From Granulicella sp. (GTDB lineage Bacteria > Acidobacteriota > Terriglobia > Terriglobales > Acidobacteriaceae): DNA of 64,000 bases. The stretch covers positions 62,001 to 126,000 of the forward strand of contig JANYLK010000055.1 of assembly GCA_025357875.1 (NCBI GenBank), given 5' to 3'. A model generated the notes under the pieces. That model ran no database searches. It had not been told where the DNA came from and saw only the letters and a list, made by a program, of their open reading frames with translations. Below are positions 35,970 to 43,824 of the stretch, piece after piece; position 1 is the first letter of the stretch, and every line of letters starts with the position of its first letter. The translations under genes and the position numbers were made by a program.

Positions 35970-36656
35970 ATGGCAACCCACTTTACCCCTGAGACTTTGA
36001 AATTTTTGCGCGGGCTGGCGCGGAATAACGATCGCGCGTGGTTCGATCCGCGCAAGGCGGTGTATGAGCGCGAGCTAAAAGCGCCCATGCTGGCGCTGAT
36101 CGAAGAGATCAATCATGCGTTCGCAGACTTTGCTCCGGAGCATGTGCGCCAGCCGCATAAGGCGATGATGCGCATCTATCGCGACACCCGGTTTGCGGCG
36201 GATAAGCGACCGTACAAATTGCATGTCGCAGCATGGTGGGTGAGGACCGGCCTGGAGAAGACTTCGGGTGCGGGTTACTACTTCAGCCTGAGCGCAAAGC
36301 AGATGGTGATTGCCGCAGGGATGTTTATGCCGACGCCAGAGCAGTTGCTCGCGGTGCGGCGATACCTAGTGGAGCATCACGCGGAGCTGCGCGGGCTGCT
36401 TGCGGGACGCAAGCTCCGTGCGGCGATGGATGAGTTTGAGGGAAACCCATTAAAGCGACCGCCACGGGGATTTGCGGGCGCGACGGAGGCGATGGATTTG
36501 CTGTTGTGCCGGAGGTGGGGAATATCGGCTACACTGCCGGCGGAGCAAGCTACGGACGCAGGATTGGTGCAGGAGATCACGCGCCGGTTTGCGCTGGCGG
36601 CTCCGATGGTGAACTTTTTGAACAGACCAATTTCGGGTGGCCCTTCTGCTGAATAG
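35970..36656 (+). CDS. DUF2461 family protein
   Basis: A 228-aa cytoplasmic protein matching DUF2461 (TIGR02453-like). The signatures are FLRGLARNNDRAWFDPRKAVYE at the N-terminus, MMRIYRDTRFAADKRPYK in the middle and GAGYYFSLSAKQMVIAAGMF. The function of the family is not known to me. The start ATG has GGAG at 35961-35964. The sequence is complete and of typical length. It is convergent with the response-regulator gene. Confidence 0.9.
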   Translation: MATHFTPETLKFLRGLARNNDRAWFDPRKAVYERELKAPMLALIEEINHAFADFAPEHVRQPHKAMMRIYRDTRFAADKRPYKLHVAAWWVRTGLEKTSGAGYYFSLSAKQMVIAAGMFMPTPEQLLAVRRYLVEHHAELRGLLAGRKLRAAMDEFEGNPLKRPPRGFAGATEAMDLLLCRRWGISATLPAEQATDAGLVQEITRRFALAAPMVNFLNRPISGGPSAE

Positions 36657-36686
36657 CGGCCAGTAGTGCTGACTGGGCCAGATCGT

Positions 36687-37334
36687 TCAAGCGACGGAGG
36701 ACGCCGAGGCTGGCATGACGGAGTGGGACCACAACGTCTTGCGAGGGCCGGGATCGGTGGTCTGGATGACGGCGTAGTCGATGGGGGTTTGGCAATGGTC
36801 GCAATCAGCCCTGCACACGAGGGTGGCGGCATCCTCGTGAGTGTGCTCGGTGGTCCGCAGGCATTCGGGACATGCGATGACGATAGGAACCTGGCCACCG
36901 TTCGCCGACTTGTCTGTGGCGATCCAAATGGGAGCGGAGCCTCGCGGCCGCTTCTCCGGAGGCAAGTTTTTCATTCTGGCGGTTTCGTCGACGAGACTGA
37001 GCAGGGGTTCGACGCCATTGGCTTTTTGATAGAAAGCGTCGGCGGCGACTCCGTCGGGAACCTCTTTTCCGGAAAAGGCGCTGCTCATAGCAATGACTGG
37101 GATTGTGGGGAATCTGCGGCGCACGACGGATAGAAGTTCGAAGCCGGACATGCCAGCCATGTAGAGGTCGGAGAGGACAAGATCGGGCATGTCGGCACGG
37201 ATCTGATCGAGGGCGGAGAAGCCATCTTCGGCCGCGCGGACACGAAATCCGGATCGTCCTAGGATCGCGACGAGCAAAGTTCTAAGTTCGGCATCGTCGT
37301 CGACGATGAGCACGCTGCTTTTCGTGGCTGGCAT
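36687..37334 (-). CDS. Response regulator with C-terminal Cys-rich (zinc-ribbon-like) domain
   Basis: A 215-aa protein. The receiver domain covers residues 1-120 with the acidic pocket DDD (12-14), phospho-acceptor Asp56 in LVLSDLYM, and the conserved Ser and Lys (IAMSSAF, FYQKANG). The C-terminal third has CPEC and CRADCDHC pairs around residues 152-180, a plausible zinc-ribbon in place of the usual DNA-binding domain. The ATG has GGAGG just upstream. A palindrome GGTCAATTTTGACC lies 64 bp before the start and recurs before the other response regulator. No cognate kinase is in the window. Confidence 0.85.
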   Translation of the reverse strand: MPATKSSVLIVDDDAELRTLLVAILGRSGFRVRAAEDGFSALDQIRADMPDLVLSDLYMAGMSGFELLSVVRRRFPTIPVIAMSSAFSGKEVPDGVAADAFYQKANGVEPLLSLVDETARMKNLPPEKRPRGSAPIWIATDKSANGGQVPIVIACPECLRTTEHTHEDAATLVCRADCDHCQTPIDYAVIQTTDPGPRKTLWSHSVMPASASSVA

Positions 37335-37397
37335 CGAGAACCTCCGGCTGGCATTTGTGTATCAGCGCATGGTCTCAGCCGCCCAAGGTCTGAGTCT

Positions 37398-37411
37398 GGT
37401 CAATTTTGACC
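37398..37411. promoter_or_regulatory. Palindrome GGTCAA-TT-TTGACC upstream of response regulator
   Basis: A perfect 14-bp dyad, 64 bp upstream of the start at 37334. It matches GGTCAATCTTGACC at 38462 except for the central two bases. It is a likely binding site for the Crp/Fnr-type regulator encoded next door; that assignment is inference. Confidence 0.6.
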
Positions 37412-37501
37412 GAGATCATGGCGGTCTATTCGTTAAGGCAAACAAATAAAGGATTTGATTACCTTATCTCGGCACCATCTCCCCAAATTCAACCGCGAAG
37501 T

Positions 37502-38386
37502 TTACGCAGCGAGAGGTGGGGACTGGGCCTTCGCTTCTGCTATGAAGCTGGCCATTTGCTGGGCGAGTTGCGAGTCCACCTCGTCCGCAATTGCCATGAC
37601 GCCGACCAGAAGGACGCTGAAGTCAATTTTGTTGAGATTATTCTGCAAGGTTTGGAAGATGCTGACCTGCAACATGCGCGACTCTTCCACAAGCATGGCC
37701 GCGGTGTATCGCTGTCTTCGCCGATCGATACCGTGCTGCACTGCGGCGGAAGACCCTGGCGCGCGCTTGCCCAGGGGCACGGGAAAGCGCAGCCGGGCAA
37801 CCAGTTCGCGAAAGAGTTGGGGCAGGTGGGCGCAGCGGGCATCGTCGTCCAGATGTGCAGAGATGATGCCGGGTTCGTCGTGAACGAAGTGGATCCATTC
37901 TTCAATGGTGGATTGGGTACAGCGCTCGAGAATGTCGGCGACGCTCTGGATCACTCGGGGAATGGGGGTTGGGCCCTGCTTGAGCCGCTCGCGGATGACG
38001 CTGACCAGGTTCTCCACGCCAAGCGGCTTCACAACCACCTCGTCGGCCTGCTTGAGGAGCGCCTCGGCTGCGAGCTTCATCTCGGGATAGGCGCTGAATA
38101 TGACAGTAACTGCGTTGGGGCAGAAGTGCCGCATGGCGCTCACTACGGTGAGTCCATCTCCGTGAGAAGGCATATGCAGGTCGCTGACGAGAATGTCGAA
38201 GGTCTGCGACGCAATCAGGACAAGCGCTTGGTTGACGCTAGAGGCGGAACTCACTTCAAACCCGTTGTGTTTGAGAACCTGGGTGAGGAGGTTGAGGACG
38301 GACTCATCGTCATCGACCAGGAGAACCCTGGGATGAACAGGAAGGCTGGGTGGCAGGAGAGCTAGTTCTGCGTCGAGATGGGGCAT
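37502..38386 (-). CDS. Response regulator with C-terminal helical output domain
   Basis: A 294-aa protein from the ATG at 38386, which has GAGAGG upstream; the tracker start at 38467 overlaps the regulator gene before it. The receiver domain covers residues about 18-135 with DDD at 25-27, phospho-acceptor Asp69 in LVSDLHM and Lys in VVVKPLG. The C-terminal half (IEEWIHFVHDEPGIISAHLDDDARCAHL) resembles the helical RsbRD N-terminal domain found in stress-signalling proteins. There is no DNA-binding domain, so output is probably by protein contact. It follows the Crp/Fnr gene, with a palindrome in the short gap. Confidence 0.85.
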   Translation of the reverse strand: MPHLDAELALLPPSLPVHPRVLLVDDDESVLNLLTQVLKHNGFEVSSASSVNQALVLIASQTFDILVSDLHMPSHGDGLTVVSAMRHFCPNAVTVIFSAYPEMKLAAEALLKQADEVVVKPLGVENLVSVIRERLKQGPTPIPRVIQSVADILERCTQSTIEEWIHFVHDEPGIISAHLDDDARCAHLPQLFRELVARLRFPVPLGKRAPGSSAAVQHGIDRRRQRYTAAMLVEESRMLQVSIFQTLQNNLNKIDFSVLLVGVMAIADEVDSQLAQQMASFIAEAKAQSPPLAA

Positions 38387-38461
38387 TGGACACCTCTCTT
38401 CTAGCTTCAGGGACCGACTTCTTAATAGCGAAAGTTTCTCATCTTCGGACTTGCATTGTCC

Positions 38462-38475
38462 GGTCAATCTTGACC
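38462..38475. promoter_or_regulatory. Palindrome GGTCAA-TC-TTGACC at the end of the Crp/Fnr gene
   Basis: The dyad overlaps the stop codon of the Crp/Fnr gene and lies 76 bp before the second response-regulator start. It differs from the copy at 37398 only in the spacer. Flanking bases extend the symmetry to CGGTCAA...TTGACCG. Confidence 0.6.
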
Positions 38476-39213
38476 GCGCAAAGCGATTGCCTGCCCGACT
38501 ATTTTGCGCTGCTTTGGAGTCTCCAACATCGCGCTCACCGCGTTGCCACCCGGCGATTGATCGTTGAGGATGACATTCAGCAGGGACTTGTGTACCCGGA
38601 TGCGGCCGTTGTATTCGATGAATCCGTGCTGGCGAAACTTGTTCATAAAGAAGCTGACCCGGGAGCGTGTCGTGCCGATCATCTCGGCGAGTGTCTCTTG
38701 GGTAATCTTGGGGATCAGTGATTCAATCTCGCCGGGCTGGCCGAACTCCGCCATAAGCAGTAGGATGCGCGCGAGGCGTCTCTCGCTGTTATTGAAGAGC
38801 TGATCGACGAGATCAGCTTGGGCGCGCATACCGCGCACCAGTAGAAACCTCAGGAATACATCAGAGAAGCCGGTCTCCGAGTGCATGACGCGGATCATCT
38901 CATCGCGCCCAATCTTGAGCGCAGTGCAGGCGGTTAAGGCCGTGGCGGTAGCGAGGCGCAAGCCGGGAACGCCGGCAACCGAATCTTCGCCGATAAAGTC
39001 GCCTGGAGAAAGCAACGTGATTGTCGCCTCCTTACCGCGATCGGAGACGACGGTAAGCTTGGCTCGGCCAGTTTTCAGATAGAAGACACAATCTGATTTA
39101 CGCCCCTGGACGAAAAACGCGTCATTGGTCTTCAGGGCAACCAACTTACGGCCCGACCCCGGGGTGGCCAGGAAGGAGGTGATGTCGAACTGTAGCGCTG
39201 TTACGTCTGTCAT
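38464..39213 (-). CDS. Crp/Fnr family transcriptional regulator
   Basis: A 249-aa regulator from the ATG at 39213 (MTDVTALQFD); the tracker start at 39315 adds 34 residues with no domain character. The cyclic-nucleotide-binding-type domain covers residues about 20-140 (GRAKLTVVSDRGKEATI and LLSPGDFIGEDSVAG). The C-terminal winged helix-turn-helix has ITQETLAEMIGTTRSRVSFFMNKF, the Crp recognition helix. There are no Fnr-type iron-sulfur cysteines at the N-terminus. Only 77 bp separate it from the response regulator it precedes. The shared palindromes before both response regulators are its best candidate sites. Confidence 0.88.
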   Translation of the reverse strand: MTDVTALQFDITSFLATPGSGRKLVALKTNDAFFVQGRKSDCVFYLKTGRAKLTVVSDRGKEATITLLSPGDFIGEDSVAGVPGLRLATATALTACTALKIGRDEMIRVMHSETGFSDVFLRFLLVRGMRAQADLVDQLFNNSERRLARILLLMAEFGQPGEIESLIPKITQETLAEMIGTTRSRVSFFMNKFRQHGFIEYNGRIRVHKSLLNVILNDQSPGGNAVSAMLETPKQRKIVGQAIALRGQD

Positions 39214-39878
39214 GTATCGCCCTCGTTGGGTCGTGCTGCGCGATAGGACCTTTTGCAACGTGACGAAGACCCTGGTAGGGCTGCACCTCACCCAGATCGA
39301 AATGAGCACCCTCACACCGTTGGATGCCCATAAGACGACTTAGATAAAGTTAATGTAGTCCATCCGATTTAATATTAGTTGTGAAAAATGATCACCGGCG
39401 CAATTGGACGATGACGCGAGTCATCCTCTCAAGGAATGGCAGGTGAAATCGGTGCCGACAACATCGCAAAAAACCCGGAATCCCGTCCGCACGGGATTCC
39501 GGTAAAGGTGCTGCCGAACTTTGTCAGACCTGGAGTACCGCCTGCGGAAAGCTCAGTGACTAATCGGATGCATAACTGCGTTAGTAGTTCGCTGCAGTAG
39601 GTAATTTTTATTCGTTAGGTTGAACATTTTTTCCACCTAACCATTGGATGGCAGACACACCACCCGTAAGTGGTATGTTTTCGTCTACTTCTCCGCAATT
39701 TACACCAATCCATGGGGCTATAATTACTTATTGCCCTAAGGGCTTTCAGCCTGTGTGCTTGAGGCGTTTTACGCTTCGCACGACCATAGGTCTTGTCGAA
39801 CTCCTGCTTGAATATCCGCTGATATTGCAAGTCATCAGCCCGGCACGCACCACATCTCTCGACGAGGTTTTTTGATCC
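39214..39878. other. Long gene-free region with terminator and promoter-like elements
   Basis: About 665 bases with no convincing ORF. It contains a strong minus-strand terminator (39468-39502) with no gene upstream of it on that strand, a GTTAGGT/ACCTAAC hairpin near 39616-39644, and a perfect TATAAT at 39719-39724 about 155 bases before the polyketide-synthase start. Its -35 region is poor. The terminator suggests an unannotated small RNA on the minus strand. Confidence 0.5.
39468..39502 (-). terminator. Rho-independent terminator without an upstream gene
   Basis: On the minus strand a perfect 12-bp stem CCGGAATCCCGT/ACGGGATTCCGG with a 4-base loop is followed by GTTTTTTG. The nearest minus-strand gene upstream (higher coordinates) is the PEP-CTERM gene at 41 kb, which has its own terminator, so the transcript ended here is unknown. 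Confidence 0.75.
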
Positions 39879-40955
39879 ATGCGCATCGCATCTGTAGGCA
39901 CAGCATTTCCACCCAACCGCTACACACAAGCAGAGATAACTGAATCCCTTTTAGCGCGGATGCACGACAAGATGACGCTCCCAGGCATAATGCATCGTCT
40001 GCATTCGAACTGTGGCGTAGAGTATCGCCACATGATGTACCCGCTTGATACGCTGGGCACACTTTCGGGCTTTGGGATCAGCAACGACTTGTGGATCAAG
40101 GGAGCGCTCGAACTTGGACAAGCCGCTATCACCAAGGCGTTAGACCAGGTTGGACTGGCACCCTCCGACATCTCTGCGATCTTCTTTACGTCCGTCACCG
40201 GAATCGCATGTCCCAGCATCGATGCGCGCCTCGCCAACCTGATGGGCTTTCCGAGGAACATCAAGCGCACGCCGATCTTCGGTTTGGGATGTGTTGCCGG
40301 CGCCGCGGGAATTTCGCGCGCAGCAGACTACGTGAAAGCGTTTCCGAAACAATATGCGATTTTGCTTTCGGTGGAACTATGTTCGCTGACGTGGCAGGAG
40401 AACGATTACTCCATGGCCAACATGGTTGCCAGCGGGCTGTTTGGAGACGGCGCCGCCGCAGTTGTGCTCGCCGGAGAAGAGACCCCACTGTCGCAGAGAC
40501 CTCGCAGCGTCGAAGAGCCATGTCCGCGCGTGGTGGATACGCGATCGACGTTCTATCCCGACACCGAACATCTGATGGGTTGGAACATCGACCACAACGG
40601 ATTCAACATTGTCCTCTCAGCCGATGTTCCCCAACTGGTTCGCACTCAGCTCCGCGGCACCGTGGAGGAATTCCTATCCGACAACGATCTTGATATGAGT
40701 AGCATCTGCAGCTACATATTCCATAGTGGAGGGCCGAAGGTGTTGCTGGCGATGGAGAGCAGTCTCGGATTACCCAAGGGAGCTTTGGCCGCATCGTGGA
40801 ATAGCCTGCGCCAGCGCGGGAATCTTTCTTCCGCGTCGGTGCTGACGGTAATGCAGGACTTCTTGCTGAACCGTCCGGGCAGCCCCGGTTGCTACAGCAT
40901 GATGGGCGCGATGGGCCCTGCCTTCTGCTCCGAACTGCTTCTACTGCAGTGGTAG
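39879..40955 (+). CDS. Type III polyketide synthase (chalcone/stilbene-synthase-like)
   Basis: A 358-aa thiolase-fold enzyme. The Cys-His-Asn triad of type III polyketide synthases is present: Cys138 in FGLGCVAGAAG, His282 in IFHSGGPK and Asn315 in RQRGNLSSAS. CoA-thioester starter units are extended with malonyl-CoA, as in alkylpyrone and resorcinol lipid synthases. Length and motif spacing are normal. The methyltransferase and oxidoreductase genes that usually follow bacterial alkylpyrone synthases are absent; the next gene is convergent. The product therefore cannot be inferred. GAGG is the only upstream purine stretch. It is preceded by a long leader with a perfect -10 box. Confidence 0.9.
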   Translation: MRIASVGTAFPPNRYTQAEITESLLARMHDKMTLPGIMHRLHSNCGVEYRHMMYPLDTLGTLSGFGISNDLWIKGALELGQAAITKALDQVGLAPSDISAIFFTSVTGIACPSIDARLANLMGFPRNIKRTPIFGLGCVAGAAGISRAADYVKAFPKQYAILLSVELCSLTWQENDYSMANMVASGLFGDGAAAVVLAGEETPLSQRPRSVEEPCPRVVDTRSTFYPDTEHLMGWNIDHNGFNIVLSADVPQLVRTQLRGTVEEFLSDNDLDMSSICSYIFHSGGPKVLLAMESSLGLPKGALAASWNSLRQRGNLSSASVLTVMQDFLLNRPGSPGCYSMMGAMGPAFCSELLLLQW

Positions 40956-40984
40956 TCCGCAGAAATTAGGTGGTCTGCACAATG

Positions 40985-41014
40985 AAAACGAGGGAGCCTC
41001 AGGGCTCCCTCGTT
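40985..41014 (-). terminator. Terminator of the PEP-CTERM gene
   Basis: A perfect 12-bp stem AACGAGGGAGCC/GGCTCCCTCGTT with a 4-base loop, followed on the minus strand by TTTTCATT, lies between the convergent polyketide-synthase and PEP-CTERM genes. Confidence 0.8.
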
Positions 41015-41034
41015 GGTTAGGACGGCGAACAGGT

Positions 41035-41688
41035 TTAGGCGCGGAGGAACTTGCGGCGAGCCAAGCCCACGGCGCCGAGCATGCCTGTGCCAAGCAGCAT
41101 CAGCGAAGCCGGCTCCGGAGTAGGCGCTGCTTCAGTACCAGTGGCAGACAACGTTACTTCGGTTGTGCCGGAGAGATCCACTGCCTGCGTTGTAAACGTG
41201 AAGAGACCATTCGTGTTGGGCAATCCCGTCTGCTGGAAGAAACCGTTGGCGGTGACGTCCAAACAAGTCAGCGAGCATCCTGTAACGGCACTCATGAAGG
41301 TGACAGTGTAGTCAGTCATGAAGAAGTTCAAGGTGTTGGCACCCTGCGTCGTTGTGAGCGCGAGCACGTTGGGCACCCCAAGCCTTGACATCACTGTCTG
41401 GAACCCAAGCGAAAAGGGAAGGGCCGCTGTCGGGTTGCACATTACCGTGCAGGAAGAAGGTGAGATAGTCGCAAAGCCTGGAAAGAACTGAACGTTAGTG
41501 TCGGCCGCTGTGAAAACTGAGAAGTTGCCAGTAGAGCCCGGGCCGACGAAGCCAGGATTGTAGAAGATGATGGAATTGTTGGTAAAGCTGTCGTTACCGC
41601 CAATCGAGATTTGAGAAATGGTTGCGGCGTTAGCAAAGGAAGCGGTAGCAACGACGAGTGCGGAAAGTATAGCGAGGCGCTTGAGCAT
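41035..41688 (-). CDS. PEP-CTERM sorting-domain protein
   Basis: A 217-aa exported protein. The signal peptide is in residues 1-21 (LAILSALVVATASFANA). The C-terminus has PTPEPASLMLLGTGMLGAVGLARRKF, the PEP-CTERM triad: Pro-Glu-Pro motif, hydrophobic helix and basic tail. Such proteins are processed by exosortase and are tied to exopolysaccharide or biofilm matrix. No exosortase gene is in the window. The body is threonine- and serine-rich with one pair of Cys residues. It ends at a strong terminator and is probably monocistronic. Confidence 0.9.
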   Translation of the reverse strand: MLKRLAILSALVVATASFANAATISQISIGGNDSFTNNSIIFYNPGFVGPGSTGNFSVFTAADTNVQFFPGFATISPSSCTVMCNPTAALPFSLGFQTVMSRLGVPNVLALTTTQGANTLNFFMTDYTVTFMSAVTGCSLTCLDVTANGFFQQTGLPNTNGLFTFTTQAVDLSGTTEVTLSATGTEAAPTPEPASLMLLGTGMLGAVGLARRKFLRA

Positions 41689-42419
41689 TAGGGGTCTCCA
41701 TGGGAAAGAAAATGAGCTGCAATAAAGAAGTGCACTGTGCGAGAAAATCCTCGCGTTTCAGTTAGGAAAGTAGTTCAATACCGCGGGTTGCCTAAAGCTG
41801 GAGGTATGGTCATGAAAAGTTTGACTGCTTTACGGTCTTTCCTGACCACAGAACTAGCCCTCGCGAAACGCTCCCGGTAAAGATGTATGAGCGGGGTTGA
41901 CTGCGCCGTTGATGAAGTTCTCCCGCTGCTGCGAATAGGGCCGCAACAGTGTGGAGTTCCTGTAGGAACTAATTGCGCTTGAGAGGTCGAACGTGGGCGG
42001 AAGGTCGTGCCGTATGACCGGTAGCTTACAACCGGTATCCGCTTGATCTGCGTCCACACACAATAATGATTCCGAAATCGTAACTTTAGTTGTATATCTT
42101 AACAATTTAGTCTATGTATATTTTTCGGCTTATAGGAAAATTTTCCCATATCACGGAAACAATTACCCTCGGCTAGTCTGCAGCCGACATTGCCCAAGCA
42201 GGTCGCAAAGGCGGGCAGATCGTCCTTGAGACGTATAATTTAGTCGTGAGGCGGAATATGCGCATACGCACATACCGCTGAACCAAATGATGAGATAGGT
42301 GGAATCAGGTAAGAATTGTGTCTAATCCTTTTCCTCGCAAAGAAAGCCACTGTACACTACGACTCAAGCGTCAGAGGTAGAGCGAGTCTGTCGTTTCAAG
42401 GCAGAATCCGGAAGGCCCC
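41689..42419. other. Gene-free AT-rich region
   Basis: About 730 bases upstream of both the PEP-CTERM gene and greA. The A/T content is higher than in neighbouring genes. Features are a GGAAAATTTTCC palindrome near 42136 and TATGCGCATA near 42257. Two short minus-strand ORFs (41854-42105, 41775-42059) lack start signals and protein-like composition. I see no gene. Confidence 0.45.
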
Positions 42420-42926
42420 ATGCCAGAACATATTAAGAAGCGGCTCGAAGAAGAGATTAAGGCGCTGGAGCGCGAACTGACGACCGAACTGCCAGCCGAG
42501 ATCAAAAAAGCAGTTGCGCTCGGAGACCTTAGCGAGAACGCCGAGTACCATATGGCCAAGCAGCGCCAGGTGTTTGTGAACGCGCGCCTCGGCCAGTTGA
42601 AGAAGCGTATGGGCGAGCTGGCCATGGTCAATCTGGTCAACATACCGCACGATCGAGTCGGCTTTGGCGCGACTGTGGTAGTGTTCGATTCGAGCAAAAA
42701 CGAAGAACTCAGCTATAAGCTGGTGACCAGCGAAGAGTCCGACGTAACCAAGGGATTGATCTCCACCACCTCCCCGATTGGGCGCGCCCTGCTGGGCAAG
42801 AAGCTCGGCGAAGTAGCAATGGTCGTGACCCCCAACGGCAACCGGGAACTCGAAGTGTTGAAACTGGTCACGATCCACGATCAGGCACAAGAAGAATCTG
42901 CTGATGTCGCGGCTAGCAATAAGTGA
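42420..42926 (+). CDS. greA: Transcription elongation factor GreA
   Basis: A 168-aa GreA that reactivates backtracked RNA polymerase. The N-terminal coiled coil carries GDLSENAEYHMAKQRQ, the acidic tip that enters the polymerase channel. The C-terminal FKBP-like domain contains ISTTSPIGRALLGKKLGEVAMV. It is about ten residues longer than E. coli GreA because of an acidic tail (EESADVAASNK). GGAAGG is the ribosome-binding site. The following phosphatidyltransferase gene begins 37 bp after it, or overlaps it if the tracker start is right. Confidence 0.95.
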   Translation: MPEHIKKRLEEEIKALERELTTELPAEIKKAVALGDLSENAEYHMAKQRQVFVNARLGQLKKRMGELAMVNLVNIPHDRVGFGATVVVFDSSKNEELSYKLVTSEESDVTKGLISTTSPIGRALLGKKLGEVAMVVTPNGNRELEVLKLVTIHDQAQEESADVAASNK

Positions 42927-42963
42927 CCGCAATTCGATCACCGTATCCAAAAGACCGTACTCA

Positions 42964-43599
42964 ATGACGTGGACAAGCGCTTTCGGCAAAGGCAGCGGAT
43001 GGTTGCTGCAGAAGATCGTGAACGGCCTCGCGCTGACGAAGATCTCGCCTAACGTGCTCACGTTCCTCGGTCTGGTAATCAATATTGTGGCCGCGTGCTT
43101 CTTCGGATTCGCCCGGGTTTATAACGCCAATAAGATGTTTATGATCGCCGGTCTGATCATCATCGGCGCAGGCGTCTTCGACATGGTCGACGGGCGCGTA
43201 GCCCGCAAGACCAACCAGGTCAGCGTATTCGGCGCGTTCTTCGATTCGGTGATGGACCGCTATTCCGACGTCGCGATCTTTTTCGGCCTGCTGGTCTACT
43301 ACGCGCGCGGCAACCGGCTGTTTTATGTGGGCTTAGTGGCCTTCGTGATGACGGCGTGCGTGATGGTGAGCTATACGAGAGCGCGTGCCGAGGCGCTGAT
43401 TGGAACCTGCAAGGTGGGTTTCATGGAGCGGCCGGAGCGGATTGTCTGCGTGATTTTGGGCGCGCTCTGCAATCGCTGGGGAGTCATGGCGCCCTGCCTC
43501 TGGGTGCTGGCTCTGTTCTCGACAATTACGGTCATCCACCGCATCCGGTACACGTACGTCGAGACCGAGCGGCGCAGGCTGGGAACTCCAGTAAGTTAA
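42964..43599 (+). CDS. CDP-alcohol phosphatidyltransferase
   Basis: A 211-aa membrane enzyme from the ATG at 42964; the tracker start at 42904 overlaps greA. The catalytic motif of the family is intact: VDGRVARKTNQVSVFGAFFDSVMDR, that is D-G-x2-A-R-x8-G-x3-D-x3-D. Six hydrophobic helices surround it. Enzymes of this family join CDP-diacylglycerol with an alcohol such as glycerol-3-phosphate or inositol phosphate. The substrate is not decided by sequence. It lies downstream of greA on the same strand. Confidence 0.88.
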   Translation: MTWTSAFGKGSGWLLQKIVNGLALTKISPNVLTFLGLVINIVAACFFGFARVYNANKMFMIAGLIIIGAGVFDMVDGRVARKTNQVSVFGAFFDSVMDRYSDVAIFFGLLVYYARGNRLFYVGLVAFVMTACVMVSYTRARAEALIGTCKVGFMERPERIVCVILGALCNRWGVMAPCLWVLALFSTITVIHRIRYTYVETERRRLGTPVS

Positions 43600-43824
43600 T
43601 GGCCCTGCACGCTCAACTCGACTGTGATCAGATAGACGCGAACCAGATAGCCGCTGAGATTGCGCCCCTTACGGAGCGCGGCAGACGCTGACGCGGTTTG
43701 CGTCTAAATTCGGATTCTCACCCGCGGGCGTCGGTGAGTCGCGGTGCAGCCATCGCATTACGTTAGAGCGATTTCGCAATCCATTTGACTTGCATAGACT
43801 GGAAAGCGCGAATGGAGTGTGCAA

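Noticed and set aside
39615-39929. 104-aa minus-strand ORF overlapping the polyketide-synthase start
   Set aside because: Cys/Arg/Lys-rich random composition and overlap with a clear gene start; no support.
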